Of a stretch of DNA of 34,796 bases, positions 7,506 to 14,069 are shown piece by piece. Made by a program: the position numbers and the translations under genes. Source of the stretch: DASZQY01 sp048498575 (GTDB taxonomy: Bacteria; Pseudomonadota; Alphaproteobacteria; Rhizobiales; Kaistiaceae); assembly GCA_048498575.1 (NCBI GenBank), contig JBEHXS010000006.1:1-34796 (forward strand). The letters are read 5' to 3'. How positions within the stretch are numbered: position 1 is the first letter of the stretch; the number at the start of each line of letters is the position of its first letter. Under the pieces are notes generated by a model. The model did not search any database and was not told the origin of the DNA. It was given only the letters and a program-made list of their open reading frames with translations.

Positions 7506-9197
7506 CTACTTGCCGCTCGCCTTGAACCAAGCTACGTCGTAGCCGATGTGCTGGGCACCGGGCGTTACCCGACCGATGACGCGCGGGCCGAATGCAAACG
7601 TCAGCGGCGACGCAACCACGCTCCAGGCAGCCCAGCTGCTGGTCGTGATCTCGAGGAGTTTGTCGAGCGTCTGCTCGTACTCGGGCGTGCCCATCTGCAG
7701 CGTGTAGCCCTTGTTGTAAAGATCATCGACCTGAGCCTCCAGGGGCGAGCCGACGAGAAGGTTTGTCGGCCCCTGCTTGCTCAGGAAGTAGACGCCACCA
7801 ATCAGCGAAACCGGGCGCGTCATGGTCGTGGCGTTGGCTCCCGCCTTGCCCACCAGTGCTTTCGACTTGTTGGTATTGCGCGCGGCCGAGAAGGTGTTTT
7901 CATCAACCGGGATGATCGTCGCGGTTACGCCGATCGCCTTCCAGTAGCTGGCGCACACCTGGATGAGGTCGCCGAGATACGGCGCCGCCCCGTCCGGGGC
8001 AGACCAGAAATCGAACGAAAAGCCACCGGCAAAGCCCGCTTCGGAAAGCAGCTTCTTCGCCTCGTCCGGGTCGTAGCGATAGGCGTTTTCGAACCAGGGC
8101 TTCCACTTGGCAACCAGCGCCGGCGTCATGTCGGGATCGCTGAGGTCGACTGCCGGCGGCGAATCCGGAACCTGACCGACGCCGCCGAGCAGGTTGTTGA
8201 CGATCTCCCTACGGTTGATGGCCAGCGACAGCGCCTGACGCACGCGAACGTCGCCAAGCGGCTGACCCTGCGTTTCCGGCAGGTAGGTGCCGTAGAAGGA
8301 GAAGAGCGAGCCGACCTTGGAACCGTCGAGGATGGTGACGCCTTGCGTCTTCAGTGTCTTGGCCGCTTCCAGGCTGACGGCGGAGACATCGATATCGCCG
8401 CGCTGCAGCATGTAGGTTGTGGTCGCCTCTTCGGGGATCTGCACGGCCTTGAATTTCTTGAAGGCCGGAACGACGCCGCTCCAATGCGGAAAGTCGACCG
8501 CCTGGAACTCCATCGAATCGCCCGGCGTGCTGCTGACGAACATGTAGGGACCGGTGCCGATCGGATGATCCTTGAGATACGCCTCGCCGTTCTTTTCGAT
8601 GTACGCCTTGGGCACGAGGAACATGATCTGATCGAAGAAATGGGTGCCCGAGACCAGCATGTTCGGCTGCGGCTTCGGCGTATGCACGATGACCGTGTAG
8701 TCGTCGACGATATCGACCTTCGGCGGGTTGCCGAGGTCCTTCTGCGCGGCGGTGTGCGACTGCGCCGCATCGCGCGCGTTGTAGGCGAGACTGAAGGCGA
8801 CGTCGGCCGCCGTCATCTTCGTCTTGGGCCAGTCCGAGCCGTCGGCGTTCTTGCCGGGGTGAAAATAGACATCGTCACGGAGGTGGAAGGTCCACGACAG
8901 CTTGTCGTCCGACAGCTCCCACGCCTTGATGATCCCCGGAGCAAGGTGACCGCTCTGGTCGATCTCGAAGAACGTGTCGTACATGCAGTCGAGGATGCCC
9001 TCGCCAGCCTCAGTCGTAGCGGTGATGTCGAGAATGCCATCACCGATGTCGCTGACGCCGAGGGTAACCGTATCGGCATCCGCCGCCATCACGGTGCGCG
9101 GCAGAAGAGCCACGGCGCCGAGTCCAGCAAGTCCCTTAATGAACGTACGGCGGCCAATACGCATGCCACGCAGCGTGGTCGCTAGGTTTTCCGTCAT
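7506..9197 (-). CDS. Tat-exported solute-binding protein of a peptide-type ABC importer (SBP_bac_5), copy 2
   Basis: The 563-residue paralogue of copy 1 starts at ATG 9197 with the same GGGAGG-ATGTC-ATG context; even the leader just upstream of the start (AACATCTGGGAGGATGTC) is shared. The Tat motif is GRRTFIKG. Most of the fold-defining segments are unchanged between copies; differences cluster in short patches such as SHTAAQKDL versus SHGTAQQDY, FAGG versus VPNG, and SLIGGVYFLSKQ versus SLNAGHYFLSKG. The last of these lies in the C-terminal half, where it could line the ligand pocket. A tandem duplication with diversification of ligand range is the simplest reading. The 186 bp between the copies holds no gene and no convincing terminator, so both copies probably lie on one transcript. 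Confidence 0.9.
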   Translation of the reverse strand: MTENLATTLRGMRIGRRTFIKGLAGLGAVALLPRTVMAADADTVTLGVSDIGDGILDITATTEAGEGILDCMYDTFFEIDQSGHLAPGIIKAWELSDDKLSWTFHLRDDVYFHPGKNADGSDWPKTKMTAADVAFSLAYNARDAAQSHTAAQKDLGNPPKVDIVDDYTVIVHTPKPQPNMLVSGTHFFDQIMFLVPKAYIEKNGEAYLKDHPIGTGPYMFVSSTPGDSMEFQAVDFPHWSGVVPAFKKFKAVQIPEEATTTYMLQRGDIDVSAVSLEAAKTLKTQGVTILDGSKVGSLFSFYGTYLPETQGQPLGDVRVRQALSLAINRREIVNNLLGGVGQVPDSPPAVDLSDPDMTPALVAKWKPWFENAYRYDPDEAKKLLSEAGFAGGFSFDFWSAPDGAAPYLGDLIQVCASYWKAIGVTATIIPVDENTFSAARNTNKSKALVGKAGANATTMTRPVSLIGGVYFLSKQGPTNLLVGSPLEAQVDDLYNKGYTLQMGTPEYEQTLDKLLEITTSSWAAWSVVASPLTFAFGPRVIGRVTPGAQHIGYDVAWFKASGK

Positions 9198-9227
9198 GAC
9201 ATCCTCCCAGATGTTCTTGCAGTTGCA

Positions 9228-9252
9228 CCGTGGCCCTCGCCGAGGGCCACGG
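9228..9252 (-). repeat. Strong perfect hairpin between the VOC gene and binding-protein copy 2
   Basis: CCGTGGCCCTCG and CGAGGGCCACGG are perfect 12-base arms separated by one base; the last two pairs would open to form a 5-base loop. It sits 21 bp after the VOC stop and about 30 bp before the next start. No T-run follows on the minus strand, so it looks like an RNA stabilising or processing element rather than a terminator. Confidence 0.6.
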
Positions 9253-9273
9253 GCGGCTATCGCGGGTGTCGCC

Positions 9274-9696
9274 TCACACCGGTTCGAGGCGATCCGCACC
9301 AACGAATTGCAGGTAAAGCCCCCAACCTGGGAGCGCGCTTGAATCGAGCTTGGCTGGGTCGCAGATGTTGTACATCACACGGCCCGTGGACTTGGCGAGG
9401 TGCGGCTTCTGCTTTTCGCTGAACTGGAAGCCGGCGTCCTTCATCGACTGCCACGACTTCTGCACGTCATCGACCGTGAAGGCGATGTGCACGACGCCAG
9501 TGAAGTTGTCGCCGTGCTCGGGCACGATCGGATGGAGATCGAAGATCGGCTGGTTCGGTCCCGGCAACTTCAGTTCGGCGGTGCCGAGATGGTGGGTCGT
9601 GCGCCGCACCAGCTCGAAGCCGAGCTTCAGAAGCGTATCGACTGCCTGGTCGAGGTCCTTCACCGCAATGTCGATGTGATCAATGGCAGTTATCAT
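9274..9696 (-). CDS. VOC (glyoxalase/bleomycin-resistance/dioxygenase) superfamily protein
   Basis: ATG at 9696 has GGAGG ten bases upstream and gives 140 residues; the frame stays open to 9840 but the upstream part has no family features. Two beta-alpha-beta modules are visible. The first starts IDHIDIAVKDLDQAV (His7) and includes PIFDLHP (Asp53). The second starts GVVHIAFTVDDV (His70) and ends WGLYLQFVG, where Gln130 is at the place of the usual metal-binding Glu. Members act as epimerases, lyases or extradiol dioxygenases; the single-domain size resembles methylmalonyl-CoA epimerase or glyoxalase I. It is the first gene of the minus-strand series, with LysR upstream, so it probably belongs to the catabolic pathway. 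The reaction cannot be assigned. Confidence 0.8.
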   Translation of the reverse strand: MITAIDHIDIAVKDLDQAVDTLLKLGFELVRRTTHHLGTAELKLPGPNQPIFDLHPIVPEHGDNFTGVVHIAFTVDDVQKSWQSMKDAGFQFSEKQKPHLAKSTGRVMYNICDPAKLDSSALPGWGLYLQFVGADRLEPV

Positions 9697-9882
9697 TCCG
9701 GGTAAGCCTCCGTTAGAAAGTCGGCTACCATTCAGGCGCCGCACGTCATCTTTTTTGGCTTCGCAGAGACGGAAGCCGGCTACGGCTTTTTCGTTAGTGC
9801 CAACGGGTGCGACAAGGGCACCCCGCGCTGGCGCACGCAATTTCGATTGCTGCTAGCGGCTATAAGTTATTTGCACCGCCGG

Positions 9883-9900
9883 GCCGATGCCGGCATCGGC
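9883..9900. repeat. 18-bp perfect palindrome in the lysR-VOC gap
   Basis: GCCGATGCC is followed directly by GGCATCGGC. The 271 bp between the lysR stop (9968) and the VOC start (9696) hold this palindrome, an AT-rich patch (TATAAGTTATTTG, 9870-9882) and a further inverted repeat GGCTTC/GAAGCC (9757-9777). The palindrome could be a weak lysR transcription end or a regulator site for the VOC-transporter operon. The AT-rich patch beside it is the likeliest promoter place. No open frame here is convincing. Confidence 0.4.
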
Positions 9901-9967
9901 GCCATGGGCAAACGGGCGCGGCGATCCACGGCCTGAGGTGGTGTGCGCTGGCCCGACGGCCGGTAGA

Positions 9968-11260
9968 CTAGTCGGCTGGACTGGGCTGCTTCTCGGCGTT
10001 TGCGGGCAACTCGGCGCGGAGGTGCAACGGCAGTCCGTCGCCTTCTGTCCCCGAAATGGCATCCGCCAACTCGTGCAGGATGCGCATGAACTCGCTCTGC
10101 ACATACGCGGGCTGCCAATCGCGACGGGTGGTTACCCCGATCGGACGACTTGCCACGGGCAGCGAATAGGGGAGAACGGTCAACAGTCCCATCTGCTCGT
10201 CGATGGCGATCTGTCGGCGCGAGAGAATTGTCAGGCGATCGCTGTCGGCAAGAATGGCGCGCAGGGCAGACAGCGAGCTGGTTTCGATGTTGGCCCGCGG
10301 CCGCTGCGGATAGCCCGAAAAAAGCGCTTCGAACGTCGCGCGGATCGGCGTTCCCCGGCGCGGCACGACCCAATCGAACCGGGCGAGCTGGTCGAGAGTA
10401 ACCTCGGGCATCCGGGTAAGCGGATGGTCGCGGCGCAAGACAATCGAGAAGGGATCGACGAACAGCGAGTCTTCGACCACGTCCGCCGGGATGGCGGTGT
10501 GCCGCAAGGCGCCGATGATCATGTCGACCGACCCTCGCCGCAGGTGTTCCATGAGCGAGGTATACGAGCCCTCGACTATTTCCACCGCGGCCTCGGGATA
10601 ACGGCCCAGGAGCGAGCCAATCGCACGCGGTAGGAAGAGCGTCTGGACAAGCGGCAATGAACCGACCACGACGCGTCCCACGACGACGCCTTCCGCAGCG
10701 CGAATGTCTTCCAGGGCATGGCGAATTTCGGTGAAGGCAACCTGCACCCGGCGCGACAGTTCGGCGCCGGCGCGATTAAGCACACTGCCAATGGCGCTGC
10801 GGTCGAAAAGATGGCGGCCGATCGTCTGTTCCAGCGACCGGCCAGCACGGCGGAGCGTCGATTCGGAAACCCCGACAAGCTTGGCTGCCTCGCTGAATGT
10901 CCGCTCCCCGGCGGCAATCATCATGCGGAGCTGGGCGGTCGTCACTTCGCGCTGCAAGCGCGTCAGCTGGGCGCTGTCGCTGCGTGAGATGCCGCTGGCA
11001 TCGGCGATGGCGGCCTCGAACTGCGCCGCGAAGCGCTCGACGCGCGGAAGCAGCAGTTCACCGGCACCGTTCACATAGGTACCCGTCGGTCGCCGGTCGA
11101 AAAGCGAAGAGCCAAGCGCGCGCTCAAGCTTGGTCACGCCCTGCCAGACGGCGGGCTGCGAAATGCGCATCTCGGCGGCGGCGGCGTTAAGGCTCTTGAG
11201 GCGAGCAACCGCCTCGAAGGCGCGCAGCTGCCTCAGCGTAATCTGTATGTCGACGTCCAC
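9968..11260 (-). CDS. LysR-type transcriptional regulator with two N-terminal HTH domains
   Basis: The start is GTG 11260 with GGAAG five bases upstream; 430 residues, about 120 more than a usual LysR protein. The first HTH (residues about 6-65) reads TLRQLRAFEAVARLKSLNAA then SQPAVWQGVTKLERALGSSLFDR. A second LysR-like HTH follows at about 100-160: TFSEAAKLVGVSESTLRRA then LEQTIGRHLFDRSAIG. The effector domain (about 190-400) starts VVGRVVVGSLPLVQT and contains SVDMIIGAL and LADSDRLTILSRRQ. It is divergent from galB with a LysR-type palindrome between them, and upstream of the VOC-transporter-galD series, so it is the likely regulator of both arms. Its effector is probably a pathway intermediate, which is inference. 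I do not recall a characterised member with this double HTH. Confidence 0.9.
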   Translation of the reverse strand: MDVDIQITLRQLRAFEAVARLKSLNAAAAEMRISQPAVWQGVTKLERALGSSLFDRRPTGTYVNGAGELLLPRVERFAAQFEAAIADASGISRSDSAQLTRLQREVTTAQLRMMIAAGERTFSEAAKLVGVSESTLRRAGRSLEQTIGRHLFDRSAIGSVLNRAGAELSRRVQVAFTEIRHALEDIRAAEGVVVGRVVVGSLPLVQTLFLPRAIGSLLGRYPEAAVEIVEGSYTSLMEHLRRGSVDMIIGALRHTAIPADVVEDSLFVDPFSIVLRRDHPLTRMPEVTLDQLARFDWVVPRRGTPIRATFEALFSGYPQRPRANIETSSLSALRAILADSDRLTILSRRQIAIDEQMGLLTVLPYSLPVASRPIGVTTRRDWQPAYVQSEFMRILHELADAISGTEGDGLPLHLRAELPANAEKQPSPAD

Positions 11261-11392
11261 GAACGCTTCCGACTTCGCTCATCCGTCCACGCGCTCTCGG
11301 GCAAGTCCGAAAAGTGCGCCTCCTGCGGATGTTCTTTTGCTTGTGGGGCGATGGAGCGGAAAAGTTATAGCATGCGTCACGTGTCCGATAAA

Positions 11393-11409
11393 GTTTGGCA
11401 CGGCCAAAC
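11393..11409. promoter_or_regulatory. Probable LysR operator (7-3-7 palindrome) upstream of galB
   Basis: GTTTGGC-ACG-GCCAAAC is a perfect inverted repeat and contains the T-N11-A pattern of LysR boxes. It lies in the 189 bp divergent region, 40 bp before the galB ATG and 132 bp before the lysR start. That close position suits the activation half-site or a repressing site rather than the distal recognition site near -65. Confidence 0.6.
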
Positions 11410-11422
11410 CGGTTAAATCTGC

Positions 11423-11438
11423 CGGAGCTTCCGCTCCG
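11423..11438 (+). repeat. Short hairpin in the galB leader
   Basis: CGGAGC and GCTCCG are 6-base arms with a TTCC loop, ending 11 bases before the galB ATG. In RNA it would place a GGAG in a stem close to the start and could limit ribosome access. It may be chance. Confidence 0.3.
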
Positions 11439-11449
11439 AGTGATTGCCG

Positions 11450-12184
11450 ATGCCTGAGAAATCCGCCCTTATCGTCAGCGCGCATTCCGCCGACTTCGTG
11501 TGGCGGGCGGGGGGTGCCATCGCGCTCCATGCGGCCAAAGGCTACAAGGTGGTGGTGGTGTGCCTGTCGTTTGGTGAACGGGGTGAATCGGCCAAACTGT
11601 GGAAGGCGTCAGGCGCCTCGATCGAAAAGGTTAAGCAGGTGCGGCAGCGCGAGGCGCAGAGGGCCTCCGAGGCCCTTGGTGTGGCGGAGATCCAATTCTA
11701 CGATCTCGGCGACTATCCGCTGCGCGTCAGCGACGAAGCCCTATTCCGCCTCGTCGACCTCTATCGCACCCTGCGCCCGCGTTTTGTGCTCACGCACTCG
11801 AAGAACGATCCCTATAACTTCGATCACCCGCTGACCGCCGAGGTCGCCCAGCATGCGCGCATCATCGCGCAGGCTCATGGCTACAATCCCGGCCAACCGG
11901 TGCTCGGTGCGCCGCCGGTCTATCTATTCGAGCCGCATCAGCCCGAGCAATGCGGCTGGTGCCCCAACGTCCTGCTCGACATCTCCGAGTATTGGGAGCG
12001 CAAGCGCGCCGCCATCGAGTGCATGGAGGGCCAGGAGCACCTGTGGGAGTACTACGGGAGGGTGGCGCAGCAACGCGGCGTGCAGGCGGCCCGCAACTCC
12101 GAATATCCGATCCGCTACGCGGAGGCCTACGAGGCGGTCTTTCCGCGCGTGGCCGACGAACTCGGGCTTGAGCGCGATCGATGA
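11450..12184 (+). CDS. galB: 4-oxalomesaconate hydratase (PIG-L/LmbE fold)
   Basis: The 244-residue protein starts at ATG 11450; a TTG six bases upstream is the alternative. The N-terminus SALIVSAHSADFVWRAGGAIALHA, with His12 and Asp15, and CLSFGERGESAKLW match what I remember of Pseudomonas putida GalB very closely, as do DPYNFDHPL (Asp125, His126) and FEPHQPEQCGWCPN. GalB uses the zinc site of PIG-L deacetylases to hydrate the enol form of 4-oxalomesaconate to 4-carboxy-4-hydroxy-2-oxoadipate. The motif AHSADF in place of the deacetylase AHPDDE separates GalB from N-acetylglucosaminyl deacetylases. The stop overlaps the galC start (ATGA), so the hydratase and aldolase are translationally coupled. 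It is the first gene of the plus-strand operon, divergent from lysR. Confidence 0.9.
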   Translation: MPEKSALIVSAHSADFVWRAGGAIALHAAKGYKVVVVCLSFGERGESAKLWKASGASIEKVKQVRQREAQRASEALGVAEIQFYDLGDYPLRVSDEALFRLVDLYRTLRPRFVLTHSKNDPYNFDHPLTAEVAQHARIIAQAHGYNPGQPVLGAPPVYLFEPHQPEQCGWCPNVLLDISEYWERKRAAIECMEGQEHLWEYYGRVAQQRGVQAARNSEYPIRYAEAYEAVFPRVADELGLERDR

Positions 12185-12852
12185 GCCGAGTGGTCACCCG
12201 GGTGGAGCGGGCGGAGGCCGGGTTGGTTTCCCGGCTCGGCGAGTTCGGCGTGGCTACGATACACGAGGCGCAGGGGCGCACCGGCTTGATGCTGCCCCAC
12301 ATGCGTCCGATTTATCGCGGAGCACGGCTCAGTGGGAGCGCGGTAACGGTCGCGGTCCCACCCGGCGACAATCTGATGATTCACGTCGCCGTCGAGCAGT
12401 GCGGCGCTGGCGACGTGATGGTCGTGGTGCCGACTTCAGCATGCGACAACGGCTACTTCGGCGAATTGCTGGCGACCTCCCTGCAATCCCGCGGCGTCGC
12501 TGGCCTTATCATCGAGGCTGGGGTTCGCGATGTCGCGGCGCTGGAAGATATGAAATTTCCGGTCTGGTCGAAGGCCATCTCAGCGCAAGGCACCGTCAAG
12601 GAAACGCTTGGATCGGTGAACGTGCGGGTGACCTGCGCCGGCACCCTGATCGATCCCGGCGATGTGATCGCGGCCGATGACGATGGCGTCGTGGTGGTGC
12701 CGCGCGCGAAGGTTCAGGATGTGCTGACGGCGAGCGAAGCGCGCGAACAGCGTGAAGCCGACAACCGCAAGCGGCTCAAGGCCGGCGAACTCGGGCTGGA
12801 TATCTATGGGATACGGGCCAAGCTTGCCGGCAAGGGCATTCGTTACGAGTAG
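12181..12852 (+). CDS. galC: 4-carboxy-4-hydroxy-2-oxoadipate aldolase (RraA/HMG aldolase fold)
   Basis: A 223-residue protein of the RraA-like superfamily. SRLGEFGVATIHEAQGRTGLM, GDNLMIHVAVEQCGAGDVMVV, GYFGELLATSLQSRGVAGLII and GVRDVAALEDM (Arg116-Asp117) are the features of the metal-dependent class II aldolases GalC/LigK. They split 4-carboxy-4-hydroxy-2-oxoadipate into pyruvate and oxaloacetate; related enzymes also act on 4-hydroxy-4-methyl-2-oxoglutarate and decarboxylate oxaloacetate. The Arg-Asp pair binds substrate carboxylate and water-coordinated metal in this family. Pairing with galB through an ATGA overlap makes the aldolase role much more likely than RNase E inhibition (RraA). 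The gene ends 42 bp before the enolase-superfamily gene. Confidence 0.88.
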   Translation: MSRVVTRVERAEAGLVSRLGEFGVATIHEAQGRTGLMLPHMRPIYRGARLSGSAVTVAVPPGDNLMIHVAVEQCGAGDVMVVVPTSACDNGYFGELLATSLQSRGVAGLIIEAGVRDVAALEDMKFPVWSKAISAQGTVKETLGSVNVRVTCAGTLIDPGDVIAADDDGVVVVPRAKVQDVLTASEAREQREADNRKRLKAGELGLDIYGIRAKLAGKGIRYE

Positions 12853-12894
12853 CGGCGGACAACGCCGACAGACCGAAGGGCAGGAACTGACGAA

Positions 12895-14061
12895 ATGAAG
12901 ATACGCAGCGTCGAGCCGATCCTCTGCAAGAGCCTCAACAAGCTGAGGCCCTGGATCCTAGTGAAGATCACGACAGATTCGGGCGCAATCGGCTACGGCG
13001 ACTGTACCGACGACCTTCAGGCGAGCGCGGTCGTGGCCTGCGTCCGCGAGTTGGGCGAGCGCATCGTCGGTCGCGATCCGATGGAGATCGAGAATATCTA
13101 TTGGTCGCACAAATTCCGCAGCCGTGGTGCCTCGCAGCGCGCCATATGGGGCATCGCCCACAAGGCGATCTCAGGCATCGATGCCGCGCTCTACGATCTC
13201 AAGGGCAAGGTCCTCGGCGTGCCGGTCTATGAGCTGCTCGGCGGCAAGATGCGCGACACCATCCCGGTCTACTGGTCGCACTGCGGCTCGATGCGGGCGA
13301 AGCAGTCCGAGGCCATCAAGGCGCCGAAGGTGCGGTCGGTTGAGGACCTGAAGGAGTTGGGCAAGCGAGTCATCGCCGAGGGCTACACCGCCATCAAGAC
13401 CAACATCTTCCCGATGGAGAAGATGCCGCTCCAGGAGCCGCCCGACTTCTCGACCGGCCTCCTCGATCGCGCCAATCTCAAGCAGGCGATTGCCATCGTC
13501 AGCGCCTTTCGCGAATCGCTCGGGCCCGACATCGGCATCGCACTGGATATTGGCTTTTCGTTTCGCATGGGAAGCACGCTCGAAATCGCGCGGGCGATGG
13601 AGCCGTTCAATCTCCTCTGGCTGGAAACCGAGACCATGGATGTTGAGGCGCTGAAGACGGTGCGCATGTCCACGAGGACGCCGATCTGCAGTGGCCATGC
13701 AAACTACACGGCGCGCGGCTTCAAGCCGTTCCTCGAGGCGCACGCGCAGGACTACATCATCGTCGACATCAGCATGAATGGCCTGACGATGGGCAAGAAA
13801 ATAGCCGATCTCACCGAGGTCTACGATTCGATGTTTACGGCCCACAACACGCATAGTCCGATTGGGACGCTGATCGCAGCGCACCTCAGCGCCACCGTTC
13901 CAAACATGCCGTACATGGAGTTCAATCGCGACGACGTGCCGTGGCGCGATGACATCATTTCCTCTCCCATCAAAGTCGAGAACGGCTGCCTTGTGTTGCC
14001 GGACGGCCCGGGATTGGGCGTCGACCTGAACGAGGCGGCAGTCGCCAAACTGGCGCCGTAG
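12895..14061 (+). CDS. Enolase-superfamily enzyme, mandelate racemase/muconate lactonizing group
   Basis: 388 residues, start supported by AGGA nine bases before the ATG. The N-terminal capping domain is followed by the barrel: IAHKAISGIDAALYDLKGKVLGVPVYELLGG is a hallmark segment of this group. The catalytic strand end is AIKTNIF (Lys168-x-Asn170, the K-x-N form seen in galactonate dehydratase). Metal-ligand positions are Asp218 (ALDIGF) and Glu244 (WLETE), but the third, normally Glu in a (T/S)GE motif, is His268 (ICSGHANY). A late His segment, FTAHNTHSPIGT, matches the place of the general acid/base His. Such enzymes abstract the proton alpha to a carboxylate and act as dehydratases, racemases or cycloisomerases on sugar acids or muconates. 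In this operon it may prepare a polyhydroxylated acid for the OMA steps; the substrate is unknown. Confidence 0.85.
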   Translation: MKIRSVEPILCKSLNKLRPWILVKITTDSGAIGYGDCTDDLQASAVVACVRELGERIVGRDPMEIENIYWSHKFRSRGASQRAIWGIAHKAISGIDAALYDLKGKVLGVPVYELLGGKMRDTIPVYWSHCGSMRAKQSEAIKAPKVRSVEDLKELGKRVIAEGYTAIKTNIFPMEKMPLQEPPDFSTGLLDRANLKQAIAIVSAFRESLGPDIGIALDIGFSFRMGSTLEIARAMEPFNLLWLETETMDVEALKTVRMSTRTPICSGHANYTARGFKPFLEAHAQDYIIVDISMNGLTMGKKIADLTEVYDSMFTAHNTHSPIGTLIAAHLSATVPNMPYMEFNRDDVPWRDDIISSPIKVENGCLVLPDGPGLGVDLNEAAVAKLAP

Positions 14062-14069
14062 GACAGGCG

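Noticed and set aside
7461..9185. A 574-residue plus-strand frame over binding-protein copy 2
   Set aside because: A similar but shorter open stretch lies opposite copy 1, as expected for antisense of paralogues; Arg/Val/Gly-rich with no domain.
12181..12852. RraA, regulator of RNase E
   Set aside because: Same fold, but coupling to galB and the retained Arg-Asp active-site pair point to the aldolase.
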